Positions 35,943 through 45,696 of a stretch of 64,000 nucleotides of DNA are shown one piece after another (positions within the stretch are counted from its first letter, which is position 1; every line of letters begins with the position of its first letter). The stretch is from Saprospiraceae bacterium (GTDB lineage: Bacteria > Bacteroidota > Bacteroidia > Chitinophagales > Saprospiraceae): the NCBI GenBank assembly GCA_013001595.1, contig JABDMH010000149.1, forward strand, positions 1 to 64,000. Reading direction: 5' to 3'. The notes under the pieces were generated by a model. That model was not told where the DNA came from. It saw only the letters and a program-made list of their open reading frames with translations, and searched no databases. A program made the translations under genes and the position numbers.

Positions 35943-36050
35943 CACTTTATTTATCGCTGATTCAATATCGCAGCAAAGTCGAAAGCCTAGAATGCTTAAT
36001 CAGAAAGGTACGCCGTAGAATTGCCGACAAGATGAAGATCACCTTATGCC

Positions 36051-36944
36051 CTAATTTGAAAAAAGGACACGAATTACACTGATCTCGGGATCTGCAGATT
36101 GCATTCGTTTGTGGTCCGATGGGTAAGACTGATCTCCGAGTAGGTCTCTATGTACATTGTTTGGTTCAGCGAAGACCAAGGTTAGATCATCATCCAATAT
36201 GCCGCTTTGCCAATCTAGTGTGCTTCCAGCATAATCCCAGCCAAACCCATTCAGTAAGAAAGGACTTTGATTGACTGCTTCGACCTCTTTAAGCGTTGAT
36301 CCCACAGTGATTCCCTCTTCAGTAGTCCAAGGTGAGTCTGATCGGCGGATGCGTATTTCTCGCAAGTGATTGAAATCTCCCTCATGCCATAGCAGGATGA
36401 GTTCTTTTTCAGATGAAGGATAAACATAGGTCGCCTCCACAAAATCTCCTTCACCGATCATGAATTCACCCCGATCCACCTGATCTACTCCAAGCCGATC
36501 CACAATGTCTTGTTCACTATCTGAGGCAAGAATTTCGCCAACTCGATGTCCTGGTATGATAATATAGTCGGCCCCATCACTACTAGCCATTGGAGCGAGC
36601 GCACCTCCAAAAACCCATCCCGTGGTGTCGGCATAATCAACCAAATACCAGTATTCAGTTATGCTGGAATCCCGAAGGGTAATGGTCGTTTTGTCAGGAG
36701 AATGCTTGTTCCAATACTTCACCAAGACTCCCTCGGGAAGAAGCGTCACGGTTTTTGAACCAAGGCCCGGAGCATCACGCATCCTCAGCCTATCGACGGT
36801 CACACGCTGAAAAACTGTATCTACGGTAGGAGTTGGAGGGGTAGTGTCCACTTCCTGTTCACTGCCGCAACCAATAAATAGTAAATAGGCGAAACAAGCC
36901 AATACTCTTAACCCTAAATTCTCGACATATCTTGATACCCACAT
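36051..36944 (-). CDS. SH3-domain lipoprotein
   Basis: I start at ATG 36944; an upstream ATG (36974) would make the signal peptide too long. A lipobox LFIGC precedes a short Thr/Pro linker and a bacterial SH3 domain (VTVDRLRMRDAPGLGSKTVTLLPEGVLV ... YWYLVDYADTTGWVFGGAL), a fold that binds cell-wall peptides or glycans. The C-terminal 170 residues (IIPGHRVGEIL ... GSTLKEVEAVNQSPFLLNGFGWDYAGSTLDW) resemble uncharacterised SH3-linked domains of Bacteroidota. The gene is divergent from the TerB-like gene. Confidence 0.75.
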   Translation of the reverse strand: MWVSRYVENLGLRVLACFAYLLFIGCGSEQEVDTTPPTPTVDTVFQRVTVDRLRMRDAPGLGSKTVTLLPEGVLVKYWNKHSPDKTTITLRDSSITEYWYLVDYADTTGWVFGGALAPMASSDGADYIIIPGHRVGEILASDSEQDIVDRLGVDQVDRGEFMIGEGDFVEATYVYPSSEKELILLWHEGDFNHLREIRIRRSDSPWTTEEGITVGSTLKEVEAVNQSPFLLNGFGWDYAGSTLDWQSGILDDDLTLVFAEPNNVHRDLLGDQSYPSDHKRMQSADPEISVIRVLFSN

Positions 36945-37028
36945 CGCTGGCTGTTCTTGGTAACTGAGCTCCATTCGTTATGCGAAGATAATTAACCCCC
37001 TTCTAATTTCTCATTCCCATTTCAATTG

Positions 37029-37058
37029 TTGCCAAGCACTAATCTTTTGATATTTTTG
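37029..37058 (+). promoter_or_regulatory. Bacteroidota-type promoter of the TerB-like gene
   Basis: TTG at 37029-37031 and TATTTTTG at 37051-37058 are 19 bp apart, matching the -33/-7 (TTTG, TAnnTTTG) pattern. Transcription would begin near 37065, leaving a leader of about 12 nt before the ATG at 37077. Confidence 0.5.
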
Positions 37059-37076
37059 TGTCAAATATGCAGCGTT

Positions 37077-37547
37077 ATGATTGAGGAGATAAAGGGGCTT
37101 GACAGCAAAGAATACATTCATCTGAAAGATGCCATCGCATTGATTACTGTGCTTATCGCCGGAGCTGATGGTGAGATCGACACCAAGGAAAAGGACTGGG
37201 CGAAGAAAATCACAGACATACGAAGTTATACACTTCCTGATGGTCTAAAAAAATTCTATGAGGATGTAGGCATCAGTTTTCAAGATCGTCTAGATCATTA
37301 CATCGAGCTCTATAAGGGAGATATTGAGGGCCGTAACAAAGCCATCTCGGACAGATTGGCTGAACTTAATGACATCTTGCCAAAAATCAGAAATAGAGAA
37401 TTGGCCATTGCCTTGTATGAAAGTCTATTGAGCTTTGCCAAACATGTGGCTCGGGCTTCAGGGGGATTCCTTAAATGGGGCGGAATCAGCTCGAAGGAAG
37501 AAAAACTGATGAACCTAGATATGATTGATCCATTGGAGGAACAATAG
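37077..37547 (+). CDS. TerB-like / tellurite-resistance-associated domain protein
   Basis: 156 residues from ATG 37077; a longer frame from TTG 37026 would place the promoter inside the gene. It is all-helical and cytoplasmic. ALITVLIAGADGEIDTKEKDWAKKITDI and the later LAIALYESLLSFAKHVARASGG fit the TerB fold, whose acidic GADGEID helix end often binds a metal ion. No other tellurite genes are near, so the role is open. It converges with the next gene, with only 40 bp between stops. Confidence 0.6.
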   Translation: MIEEIKGLDSKEYIHLKDAIALITVLIAGADGEIDTKEKDWAKKITDIRSYTLPDGLKKFYEDVGISFQDRLDHYIELYKGDIEGRNKAISDRLAELNDILPKIRNRELAIALYESLLSFAKHVARASGGFLKWGGISSKEEKLMNLDMIDPLEEQ

Positions 37548-37587
37548 GCCACCTCTAGGCTGTGTCATACTTCAGTGTGAGACATCA

Positions 37588-38403
37588 TCATCGTTTGAAG
37601 AACTTCTGATTGAATACCCGTCTGTCATCAACTAAACGAAATACGTAAAAGCCAGTATTCAGTTTGCTGACATCAATGTTCGAAACGCCTTGGTCCAGTG
37701 CACCATTTTGGTGCTGGTACAGCATTTTCTTGCCAGCAGCGCTCCAAATCTCAATACGTGTCCAGTCACTTTTATCTTGATATTCAAAATGAAGTACGTC
37801 GCTGGTTGGATTAGGAAAGACTAAGATCGGTAAAGAAAGATCTTCTTGGTCGAAAATGGGTGTAAGATCTTCACAATTGGGATTTCCCTCTTCATTTAGT
37901 GTTAGTATGTAACTACCTGGTGCCAAAGTAGGGTCGGGATAGGATATGGCTAACGGAAGGATATTTGTGAATACAGTCAGGTCAATTTTTAAGATATATT
38001 CTCCGGGCTCATTATCTGCAGTTGGTGTACCCGTAAGGAAGACACAGCTAATCGAGTCGGCCACAATGATGCAATTCACATCAGTACACTCATAGGTCAT
38101 GCCTTCAGGAAGGTTCGAGACTGAATCAATGCGAATGCTATCGACAGTTACGGGGATTCCAATCAGTGCGATGCTGGAAGGAGCACTAACAGTAAACCTA
38201 ACGTTGTATGGTTTATTGATGCATGCCTCTGCGACAATGCCGTCGCCTAAGGTATCATTGACAAATGGAGTCGGGGATATCAAGATCCCGCTATCAAAAA
38301 AGGCGCTGTCGACAATGCATGTCGAAAGTGTATCCTGGGCCCGAAGGCCATTGCAGAACAAGAAGAAGAGGACCAAGATCAGATTCGTGAACAGATACTT
38401 CAT
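37588..38403 (-). CDS. T9SS type A cargo protein
   Basis: I start at ATG 38403, which gives a normal signal peptide ending LRAQD; the frame is open to 38601 but that part is not signal-like. The 271-residue product has an Ig-like or cadherin-like beta-sandwich (about 60-170, IRIDSVSNLPEGMTYECTD, GEYILKIDLTVFTN) with several Cys, then a type A sorting domain (ILVFPNPTSDVLHFEY ... NIDVSKLNTGFYVFRLVDDRRVFNQKFFKR region). It should be secreted by T9SS and fixed on the cell surface. It is divergent from the TonB-receptor gene and could share its control region. Confidence 0.75.
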   Translation of the reverse strand: MKYLFTNLILVLFFLFCNGLRAQDTLSTCIVDSAFFDSGILISPTPFVNDTLGDGIVAEACINKPYNVRFTVSAPSSIALIGIPVTVDSIRIDSVSNLPEGMTYECTDVNCIIVADSISCVFLTGTPTADNEPGEYILKIDLTVFTNILPLAISYPDPTLAPGSYILTLNEEGNPNCEDLTPIFDQEDLSLPILVFPNPTSDVLHFEYQDKSDWTRIEIWSAAGKKMLYQHQNGALDQGVSNIDVSKLNTGFYVFRLVDDRRVFNQKFFKR

Positions 38404-38465
38404 GATGAATGAGATAATTATATTAAAATTGAAGATAGGCATAGCAAGGAAAACTTTCCGGATTA

Positions 38466-40724
38466 ATGAGACCTCATTCGCTAAAACTGTGGAAATGTCT
38501 GCTGGTGGGCATATGCGCATTGGCTGGTGATCTATTTGGACAGACCCGCATAACTGGAGTGGTGACCAGTAGTGTGAATGAAGAACCACTAATAGCCGCA
38601 ACCATCGAAATCAACTCAAAAGGTACATACAGTGATCTTCAGGGTAGGTTTGCCTTCTTGTGTGATACAGGTGTCGCCTACATCGTTGTGCGATACTTGG
38701 GTTACGAGACCTTTGCAGATACGATTGTCTTGCAAGTTGATTCTTTGAATCTGAGCATCAACCTTCATCCGCTGGCCAATCCCCTCGCAGAAGTAACCGT
38801 TTCTACTGGCAGATATGAGCAAGTACTTGGAGAGACTACGGTTTCTGTCGAAACACTGGATGCAGCATTAATTGAGCAATCAAACACAACATCAATCGAT
38901 GATGTGCTGGACAAAGTGCCAGGTATGGCCATCATTGATGGTCAAGCCAATATTAGAGGTGGTAGCGGGTTTTCTTATGGGGCCGGAAGTAGAGTGTTGA
39001 TGCTGGTTGATGACGTCCCAGCTTATCAGGCTGACTCAGGGTTCCCAAACTGGGATGATTATCCCATTGAAAATATTGCCTCACTTGAGGTGGTCAAGGG
39101 GGCTTCATCAGTACTCTATGGATCTGCGGCACTTAATGGTACAATCAATTTACGAACTGCATATGTCGTCGAGAAACCCAAGACAAAAGTGTTTACATTC
39201 TACCGGAGTTATTTCAGACCACGAGACAAAATCAAGAAGTGGTGGGACGATGCTCCATTCGAATATGGAGTTGGACTATCTGATGCAAGAAGACTGGGAA
39301 AAGTTGATATCGTCAATGGCTTCTACTATTTAGATAGACAGAGCTTTCAAAGGGATAATTATAATCAGTATGGTCGCATATATACCAAGGTCAGATATAA
39401 AATTAACCAGCAAGTCGAAGTTGGAGTAGGGGGTATGGTAAATACTGGAAAAAACCAGTCTTTCTTCTTTTGGAAGAATGCACAGGAAGGTGCGTATCAA
39501 GGCGAGCCCTCCAACTTCTCCAAAACAAATTATTTGCGTTTTTCTATTGATCCCTACTTGAAAATTATCAATCCACGGGGTGATAGGCATGAGGTAAAAG
39601 GCAGGATCTTTTCAGTACGGAATCGAAGTATTGCCGACCGATCAAACAACTCCCAGTTGTATTACGGGGAGTATCAATACTTGCGCCCACTCCCTTCACT
39701 CGATGCTACGATAACCACGGGGATTGTTGGTATTCATACTGGTGTAAATGCAGATCTCTATGGGGATACATCTTTTATGTCAAATAACCTGGCAGCCTTT
39801 TTTCAGGTTGAAAAGAGATTTTTGGATAAACTGACCCTACAGGGAGGAGTGCGCTATGAAAGGAATACAGTGGCCGGGCCTCGCCTTGTTAATGGCATGC
39901 GAAATGGTGACGGAACTTCTTCTGAGGCAAGACCTGTGTTGAGATTTGGAGCTACCTATAAACTCTCCGAGTACTCTTATTTACGTGCTTCATGGGGCGA
40001 GGGATATAGATTTCCTACCATCGCTGAAAAATACATTTCTACAACATTTGGCAGTACCTTAATTTCTCCGAACCTGGATTTGCAATCTGAAACAGGATGG
40101 AGTAGTGAAATCGGAATTAGGCAGGGTTTCAAAATTTCGAAATTCACAGGCCTTCTGGATGTCGCAGCTTACTGGTCAGAATACTTCGACATGATGGAAT
40201 TTATTTTTACCGGCTTGATCGAAGGATTTCAGTCTCAGAATGTTGGCGATACAAGGATTAGAGGTTTCGATATCAGTTTGAATGGGTCAGGTCATATAAT
40301 CCAAATGCCGGTGGTCTTGTTAGCTGGATACACCTATATAGATCCCACCTTTCAAAATTTTACCAAAAACGACTCCCTCAGCTCAACTTCTAGTCAGAAC
40401 ATCCTCAAGTACAGAAGTAGACATCTGTGGAAGTTAGATGCACAATTTGGTGGAAATAAATTACAGATGGGTCTCAGTGTACAACACACCAGCAATGTGG
40501 AAGCCATCGATGCCATTTTTGAATTATTTATTCCAGGTCTACAAAAATTTCGACAACAGCATCGAGGGAATACTACGACAGATGTTCGATTGATCTATGG
40601 CATCACCGAGAAGTTGAAAGCCACTTTACTAATGCGCAATGTGCTAAATGAAGAATATAGTGTGAGACCCGGCATTTTGGCAGCACCAAGGAATCTTTCA
40701 CTAAGGCTTGATTGCAGTTTGTAG
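38466..40724 (+). CDS. TonB-dependent outer-membrane receptor
   Basis: 752 residues: signal peptide to LFGQT, a carboxypeptidase-regulatory-like domain (28-108, ITGVVTSSVNEEPLIAATIEINSKGTYSDLQGRFAF), a plug (about 115-235, with VLDKVPGMAIIDGQANIRGGSGFSYGAGSRVLMLVDDVP and SLEVVKGASSVLYGSAALNGTINLRT), and a beta barrel to the end. It takes up a ligand (siderophore, vitamin, peptide or sugar) with energy from TonB. It is not next to a SusD gene, so it is more likely of the siderophore/vitamin-like class than SusC. The DUF547 gene follows by 27 bp. Confidence 0.9.
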   Translation: MRPHSLKLWKCLLVGICALAGDLFGQTRITGVVTSSVNEEPLIAATIEINSKGTYSDLQGRFAFLCDTGVAYIVVRYLGYETFADTIVLQVDSLNLSINLHPLANPLAEVTVSTGRYEQVLGETTVSVETLDAALIEQSNTTSIDDVLDKVPGMAIIDGQANIRGGSGFSYGAGSRVLMLVDDVPAYQADSGFPNWDDYPIENIASLEVVKGASSVLYGSAALNGTINLRTAYVVEKPKTKVFTFYRSYFRPRDKIKKWWDDAPFEYGVGLSDARRLGKVDIVNGFYYLDRQSFQRDNYNQYGRIYTKVRYKINQQVEVGVGGMVNTGKNQSFFFWKNAQEGAYQGEPSNFSKTNYLRFSIDPYLKIINPRGDRHEVKGRIFSVRNRSIADRSNNSQLYYGEYQYLRPLPSLDATITTGIVGIHTGVNADLYGDTSFMSNNLAAFFQVEKRFLDKLTLQGGVRYERNTVAGPRLVNGMRNGDGTSSEARPVLRFGATYKLSEYSYLRASWGEGYRFPTIAEKYISTTFGSTLISPNLDLQSETGWSSEIGIRQGFKISKFTGLLDVAAYWSEYFDMMEFIFTGLIEGFQSQNVGDTRIRGFDISLNGSGHIIQMPVVLLAGYTYIDPTFQNFTKNDSLSSTSSQNILKYRSRHLWKLDAQFGGNKLQMGLSVQHTSNVEAIDAIFELFIPGLQKFRQQHRGNTTTDVRLIYGITEKLKATLLMRNVLNEEYSVRPGILAAPRNLSLRLDCSL

Positions 40725-40750
40725 TTTCCTACTGAACTTTTGCAACCCGA

Positions 40751-41821
40751 ATGGGGTTTGCTAGTTGGATGAAATCGAAAGTGCATATGAGTATTTGGAT
40801 CTTGCTATTTGGAGCAAGCCTACATTGTACAAGCCAGCCAGGTATCAACAAAGAGGCGCCAGTCGAAGATCTGATTGAGAAGGTCTCCTCGTCAGAGGAG
40901 ATAACCCAAGTAATCGAGAGACCAGCCGACGAACCAGAAGCGGCTGCAATAGGAAATAAAAATGAACGGCAAGATGTTGTCTCAAGTCCTCCGGTAAGGC
41001 TCCAGCAGCAAACCGCAATAATCCACGACGCTGAAAAGGTGTCAACAAAAGTAGTAGGCAAAGATATACGACAAGAAGAGCTACCAGACGGTGCTTCACC
41101 ACCTCTAGAAGTTCGAAGTCACTCTGAGAAATTGTCCGAAGTAAATCAGGACGCTGAGGAGATTGCTAGGCTGGTGGATATGCTGCCACACCAATCCTTT
41201 GATCAGCTTTTGCAGAAGTATGTCAATGCTGCTGGAAAGGTCAACTATAAAGGATTTCTTGCTGATCAGGAACAGTTAGACGCATACCTGGAATCACTCA
41301 GCGGGAAGTCACCTCAAGCGGATTGGAGCCGGTCTAAGAAATTGGCTCACTGGATAAATGTGTACAATGCTTTTACAATAAGGTTGATATTAGACCATTA
41401 TCCCGTCAATAGCATTCAAGATATCTCAGGAGGTAAACCATGGGACAAGCAGTGGATAGATATTGGAGGCCAGACCTATTCCTTGAATCAGATTGAAAAT
41501 GATATAATTCGCCCCAGGTTTGGAGAACCACGGATCCATTTTGCAGTGAATTGCGCCGCAAAATCATGCCCTCCACTCGCGAATAAAGCTTTTACCGAAG
41601 AGAACCTCAATACACTTCTGGAGCAGCAAACAAGGGCATTTATTAATAATCCTACTTTTAATAGCATCACCGCAAATAGCCTGCAGATCTCTAAAATATT
41701 TGATTGGTACGGCGTAGATTTTAAAAATCTGATCGAATTTATTAATAAGTATGCAGAGATCGAGATAAGCAGTGACGCCACTGTTTCGTATAAAGATTAT
41801 AATTGGAACCTAAATAATTAA
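40751..41821 (+). CDS. DUF547 protein with a long low-complexity linker
   Basis: 356 residues. A signal sequence ends in a possible lipobox (ASLHC, Cys 26). Residues 30-145 are a hydrophilic, likely disordered linker rich in E, Q, S and P. The DUF547 domain spans about 160-350: VNYKGFLADQEQLDAYLESL, LAHWINVYNAFTIRLILDHYPV and FAVNCAAKSCPPLANKAF, with His/Cys residues typical of the family. Function is unknown; the domain is common in Bacteroidota and also in plants. It probably shares a transcript with the TonB receptor and the next gene (5-bp gap to its first possible start). Confidence 0.75.
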   Translation: MGFASWMKSKVHMSIWILLFGASLHCTSQPGINKEAPVEDLIEKVSSSEEITQVIERPADEPEAAAIGNKNERQDVVSSPPVRLQQQTAIIHDAEKVSTKVVGKDIRQEELPDGASPPLEVRSHSEKLSEVNQDAEEIARLVDMLPHQSFDQLLQKYVNAAGKVNYKGFLADQEQLDAYLESLSGKSPQADWSRSKKLAHWINVYNAFTIRLILDHYPVNSIQDISGGKPWDKQWIDIGGQTYSLNQIENDIIRPRFGEPRIHFAVNCAAKSCPPLANKAFTEENLNTLLEQQTRAFINNPTFNSITANSLQISKIFDWYGVDFKNLIEFINKYAEIEISSDATVSYKDYNWNLNN

Positions 41822-41856
41822 ATGAAATGGTGGGAGTCCACCTAAAAAATTTACCA

Positions 41857-42543
41857 ATGACCAGAGGCTTTATTTCTACTCTATTATTACTCCTACTGTT
41901 TTCCTTAGATGTGTCCAGTCAATGTACGCATTGGTTTCCATTTAATGAGGGCAGTACATTTGAATACACCTTTTTCAGTAAAAAGGATAAGCAGACTGGT
42001 AGGGTATCTTACGTTGTTTCAGAGGTGACTAAGCAAGGTGGTAATTTTACTGCCGAGGTAGATGCCACCTTTTTTGACAAGAAGGATAAGAACTATAACG
42101 AATTCTCATTTCAAGTAGAATGTGTGGGCGGTACCTACCGTGCGAATGTGTCTAATTTTATTAATCCTACGCTCACCGAGTCCTTTGGAAGCATGGAAGT
42201 AAATTATAGCGGTGATGATCTGGTGATGCCTAAGGAGTTGCAAGTGGGCATGGAGCTGCCTGATGCGAACTCCACCATGCAGGCAGAAATGGGAATCATG
42301 AATATAAAGATGGAAATGCGCATCACCGGTCGAAAAGTAATTGACAAGGTGCAAATTACAACACCTATTAAGACGTTTGAAACATATAAGATAACTGCTC
42401 AGGAGCATATTAAGATGACGATGCTCAATCGAACAAGCTCCTCCACCTACTTCTATGCGGAAGGATATGGACAGGTGAAATCGGAAACCTATGACAAGAA
42501 TGGCAAGTTGAGTGGATATATGTTGCTGACTAAATTCGAATAA
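41857..42543 (+). CDS. secreted DUF3108/TapB-like protein
   Basis: I start at ATG 41857; ATG 41827 is possible but adds ten residues before the signal peptide. The 228-residue product has a signal peptide ending VSSQC and a beta-rich body with WFPFNEGSTFEYTFFSKKDKQTG at its start and FKTYEKI-like FETYKITAQEHIKMTM near the end, the pattern of DUF3108/TapB-type proteins. Such proteins are predicted lipocalin-like periplasmic beta-barrels of unknown role. It follows the DUF547 gene closely. Confidence 0.6.
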   Translation: MTRGFISTLLLLLLFSLDVSSQCTHWFPFNEGSTFEYTFFSKKDKQTGRVSYVVSEVTKQGGNFTAEVDATFFDKKDKNYNEFSFQVECVGGTYRANVSNFINPTLTESFGSMEVNYSGDDLVMPKELQVGMELPDANSTMQAEMGIMNIKMEMRITGRKVIDKVQITTPIKTFETYKITAQEHIKMTMLNRTSSSTYFYAEGYGQVKSETYDKNGKLSGYMLLTKFE

Positions 42544-42699
42544 ATCCGCATTAATATTTTCTCACCCCACGCTAAGATCATTATTTCTGCGTTTATTTCC
42601 TGAGACCACTCGATAGACGCATGTTCTCTATTTGCAATATTTCTTAGTGTTCTACTAAGTGGGGTGGTCATGGGTCCTTTGAGTATCAGCTAAAGATCC

Positions 42700-44139
42700 A
42701 TGAAGTTTTTTACATCATTGATTTGTTTCCTGTGTTATTGTTTTACCTGGAGTCAAATTCCTTGTGGTTGCGATCCACTTTCCGATCCAACAGGAACAAT
42801 TGTGCAAGTTAGTACGGTCGCAGAACTCAATGCTGCACTTAGTCACGCAGATGCTAACAATGGGAATATGACCATTGTGCTTGCCGCGGGAGAATATCAA
42901 TTGACGACGAACTTGTTGTTTATTGGGGACAACATAGTCAATCTATCTATTAGGGGAGCTACAGGAAATCGCGATGATGTCGTCATTCGAGGCCTGGGAC
43001 ATAATAACAGTGCTGTGACACATATTTTCAATGTCCCAGCAACCGGATTTACGGTGGCAGATATGACGATTGGCGAGGTTTTTTACCATCCCATACAGTT
43101 GCATAATTCCGCGGATGATGCACTCGTCCATAATGTGCGCTTCATTGATGCAAAGGAGCAATTATTAAAGGTTTCCTCAGGCGATGGATTCAATGATGAT
43201 GGAGTTGTTCAATGCTGTTTATTTGAATTTACCCAAGGGATTGCGTATCAATATTACACGGGAGGAATTGATGCTCATAAGTCCAGAAATTGGCGGGTGA
43301 CGAACAATGAGTTTAAGCATATTCGTAGTCCAGATGAGTCACTGGCGGAACATGCGATACATTTTTGGGGAGAATCGTTAGGTACTGTTGTAGAAGGGAA
43401 TGTCATCATTAATTGTGATCGAGGAGTGGGTTTCGGTTTGGGACCAAATGCTACTTCTGGTCATACTGGTGGAATCGTCATGAACAATTTTATCCATACC
43501 AGTCGCGATGTTGGAATAGGCCTTGAGTCAGCTCCAGAAGCCAAAGTCTACAATAATACGGTGGTGACAGAAAATTACTTTAATTCAATCGAATATCGTT
43601 TTTCGAACACTACAGAAGTGCATGTGGCAAATAATTTAGTAGATAAGCTGATTGCTTCAAGAAATGGAGGCACTGGCAATGTGGAGAATAATGTAACCAT
43701 TTCAAATCTTGACATCTTCACGGATGCGAGCAATCACGATTATCACTTGCACGGAAATACTTCTGGAATCACTGACAGTGGAATTTCGCTTGTCGAGGTG
43801 AGTCAGGATGTAGATTGCCAATCCAGAGTTTCACCCATAGATGTAGGTGCCGATGAGTATGCACCTCTGACAAATACAGATGTTGTCCTGGCATCAGATG
43901 GCATCTCACTATATCCAAATCCGACGGAAGAGACTTTTACCATAGTGGCTAGCCCAGAAGATTTACTGGATGATTTTGATATCGAAGTACTCGATGGCTC
44001 TGGCCAAATATACCAGTCATACACCCAGATGTCAGGAATAGTTGAAATCAGTTTGTCTTCATTGCCTGCAGGGTTGTATTATGTTAGAATCAGGAGGGAT
44101 AATATTCTCTCCATCCAACTGATATTGAAGGGTATCTGA
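42700..44139 (+). CDS. T9SS-exported right-handed beta-helix protein, polysaccharide-lyase-like
   Basis: 479 residues: signal peptide to about WSQIP, a parallel beta-helix (about 35-385) with TIVQVSTVAELNAALSHADANNGNMTIVLAAGEY at the N-terminal cap and repeated N-N and HN turns (VEGNVIINCDRGVGFGLG, VYNNTVVTENYFNSIEYRFS), and a type A sorting domain from about 400 (LYPNPTEETFTIVAS). The N-terminal pattern resembles the PL6/pectate-lyase-like group, but catalytic Lys/Arg residues are not certain. An extracellular enzyme or binding protein for anionic polysaccharide is likely. Alone on its strand, 100 bp before the oxidoreductase gene. Confidence 0.75.
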   Translation: MKFFTSLICFLCYCFTWSQIPCGCDPLSDPTGTIVQVSTVAELNAALSHADANNGNMTIVLAAGEYQLTTNLLFIGDNIVNLSIRGATGNRDDVVIRGLGHNNSAVTHIFNVPATGFTVADMTIGEVFYHPIQLHNSADDALVHNVRFIDAKEQLLKVSSGDGFNDDGVVQCCLFEFTQGIAYQYYTGGIDAHKSRNWRVTNNEFKHIRSPDESLAEHAIHFWGESLGTVVEGNVIINCDRGVGFGLGPNATSGHTGGIVMNNFIHTSRDVGIGLESAPEAKVYNNTVVTENYFNSIEYRFSNTTEVHVANNLVDKLIASRNGGTGNVENNVTISNLDIFTDASNHDYHLHGNTSGITDSGISLVEVSQDVDCQSRVSPIDVGADEYAPLTNTDVVLASDGISLYPNPTEETFTIVASPEDLLDDFDIEVLDGSGQIYQSYTQMSGIVEISLSSLPAGLYYVRIRRDNILSIQLILKGI

Positions 44140-44191
44140 CAGGCTTCAATTTTAGGACATAGAGGTCAGACCTTTATAAGATCGTTAAGGG

Positions 44192-44199
44192 TATTTTTG
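44192..44199 (+). promoter_or_regulatory. possible -7 promoter box (TATTTTTG)
   Basis: TATTTTTG fits TAnnTTTG and lies 42 bp before the oxidoreductase start codon. The expected -33 TTTG is only a TTTA at about 44173, so the call is weak. Confidence 0.35.
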
Positions 44200-44240
44200 C
44201 AAATCTTTTCTTACCTTTTTAGCATAATATTAGGACTGAG

Positions 44241-45401
44241 ATGCAAGATAAATTTCGACTACGTATAGGGTTGATTGGATCTGGATTTATGGGGCGTGCA
44301 CATACCAATGCATATAAGCGAATTGGTGATTTTTTTCCCGATTTAAAATATCGCCCAGTGCTTCAAGCCGTCTGTTCCAGGTCACCAGACAGGGTGCAGG
44401 GTTTTGCCGAGCAATGGGGCTATCACTCAACAGAGACTGATTGGAGAACATTGGTGGTCCGAAAGGATATTGATGCAATAGACATAAGTTCTCCAAATGA
44501 CACACATTCGGAGATCGCCATTGCTGCTGCGAAGGCGGGAAAGATGATATTGTGTGAGAAGCCATTGGCAAGGAGTGTTGCTGAAGCGCAACCCATGGTG
44601 GAGGCTGTGGAAGCTGCAGGAGTTCAGAACACAGTTTTTTATAACTACCGGAGAGTGCCCGCAGTGACATTGGCTAAGCAAGTGATTGACAGCGGAAAGT
44701 TGGGTCAGATTTTCCATTTTCGAAGTAATTTTTTGCAAGACTGGACCATCAGTGCAGATCTTCCCCAGGGCGGAGAAGGACTGTGGAGATTGGATGTGAA
44801 AACTGCCGGTTCTGGCGTAACTGGTGATCTGTTGGCGCATTGTATCGATACCGCTATGTGGCTGAATGGTGGCATTCGTGATGTCTCGGCAGTTACGGAA
44901 ACCTTCATAAAGGAACGCATGCATCAAGAAACAGGAAAAGTGGCACCAGTTGGAATAGATGATGCCTGTATCTTTCATTGTCATTTTGATAATGGTTCTT
45001 TGGGGCTGTTTGAAGCTACTCGCTACGCACGTGGTCAAAAAGCACTATACACTTTTGAAATTAATGGAGAGCATGCCAGTATTCGCTGGGATCTGCAGGA
45101 CCAGAACAGACTTGAATATTTTGATCATGGAGACGATTCGATAGTAAGGGGCTGGCGATCAATTCATGTCTCAGATAGTGATCAGCCTTATATTGAACAT
45201 TGGTGGATACCGGGAGTATGTATTGGCTACGAACATACTTTTGTACACCACGTTGCAGATTTCTTAAAGAGCTTAGAAACGGGAGAAGCATGTGCACCTA
45301 ATTTCAGACAAGCACTAGAAACCCAGAAAGTTTGTGAAGCTGTCTTAGCATCGGCAGCTTCTAGAAGCTGGAAGGACACTGGTGTGGCATGGAGTAGTTA
45401 G
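44241..45401 (+). CDS. Gfo/Idh/MocA family oxidoreductase
   Basis: 386 residues, cytoplasmic. The Rossmann start [15 protein letters not shown] has G13-x-G15-x-x-G18 for NAD(P). [36 protein letters not shown] contains the conserved EKP motif, and the C-terminal domain has [21 protein letters not shown], where D and H supply the usual catalytic pair. The family oxidises or reduces sugars, inositols and sugar derivatives. No transport or isomerase gene is close, so the substrate is open. A 295-bp gap without genes follows. Confidence 0.88.
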   Translation: MQDKFRLRIGLIGSGFMGRAHTNAYKRIGDFFPDLKYRPVLQAVCSRSPDRVQGFAEQWGYHSTETDWRTLVVRKDIDAIDISSPNDTHSEIAIAAAKAGKMILCEKPLARSVAEAQPMVEAVEAAGVQNTVFYNYRRVPAVTLAKQVIDSGKLGQIFHFRSNFLQDWTISADLPQGGEGLWRLDVKTAGSGVTGDLLAHCIDTAMWLNGGIRDVSAVTETFIKERMHQETGKVAPVGIDDACIFHCHFDNGSLGLFEATRYARGQKALYTFEINGEHASIRWDLQDQNRLEYFDHGDDSIVRGWRSIHVSDSDQPYIEHWWIPGVCIGYEHTFVHHVADFLKSLETGEACAPNFRQALETQKVCEAVLASAASRSWKDTGVAWSS

Positions 45402-45696
45402 AAGCCGGACTATCTATTTCGAGGCGATTTTGCCCGTCCTGCCGTGGTCATCTGGGTGGAATTCAAACAAGGCACCCTTCAAAATCAGGGCAGGCGTCAA
45501 CACTTTTTTGATATTCACCATGAAGGTGACGGCAGCCCATCCACTTTCTTAGTTCACTTACTTCGGGTGCAGTCGAATTGGGCTTTTCGAGATCATTTAG
45601 TCCATGAGAGAATAGCATTTGGGGCATCTTGCTTTATTGCATCTAAGACGCTCACTCCAAATACCCAATGAATATTACGGGCCAAAGAAAAATCTG

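Noticed and set aside
44427-45038. A 203-codon frame opposite the Gfo/Idh/MocA gene
   Set aside because: The plus-strand frame has all family motifs; the opposite one has an unnatural Cys/His/Ser-rich composition.
45402-45696. Possible gene remnant (75-codon frame 45444-45671) in the gap after the oxidoreductase gene
   Set aside because: No similarity to a known protein can be seen. The gap has a GTCCTGCC/GGCAGG pairing but no clear terminator.
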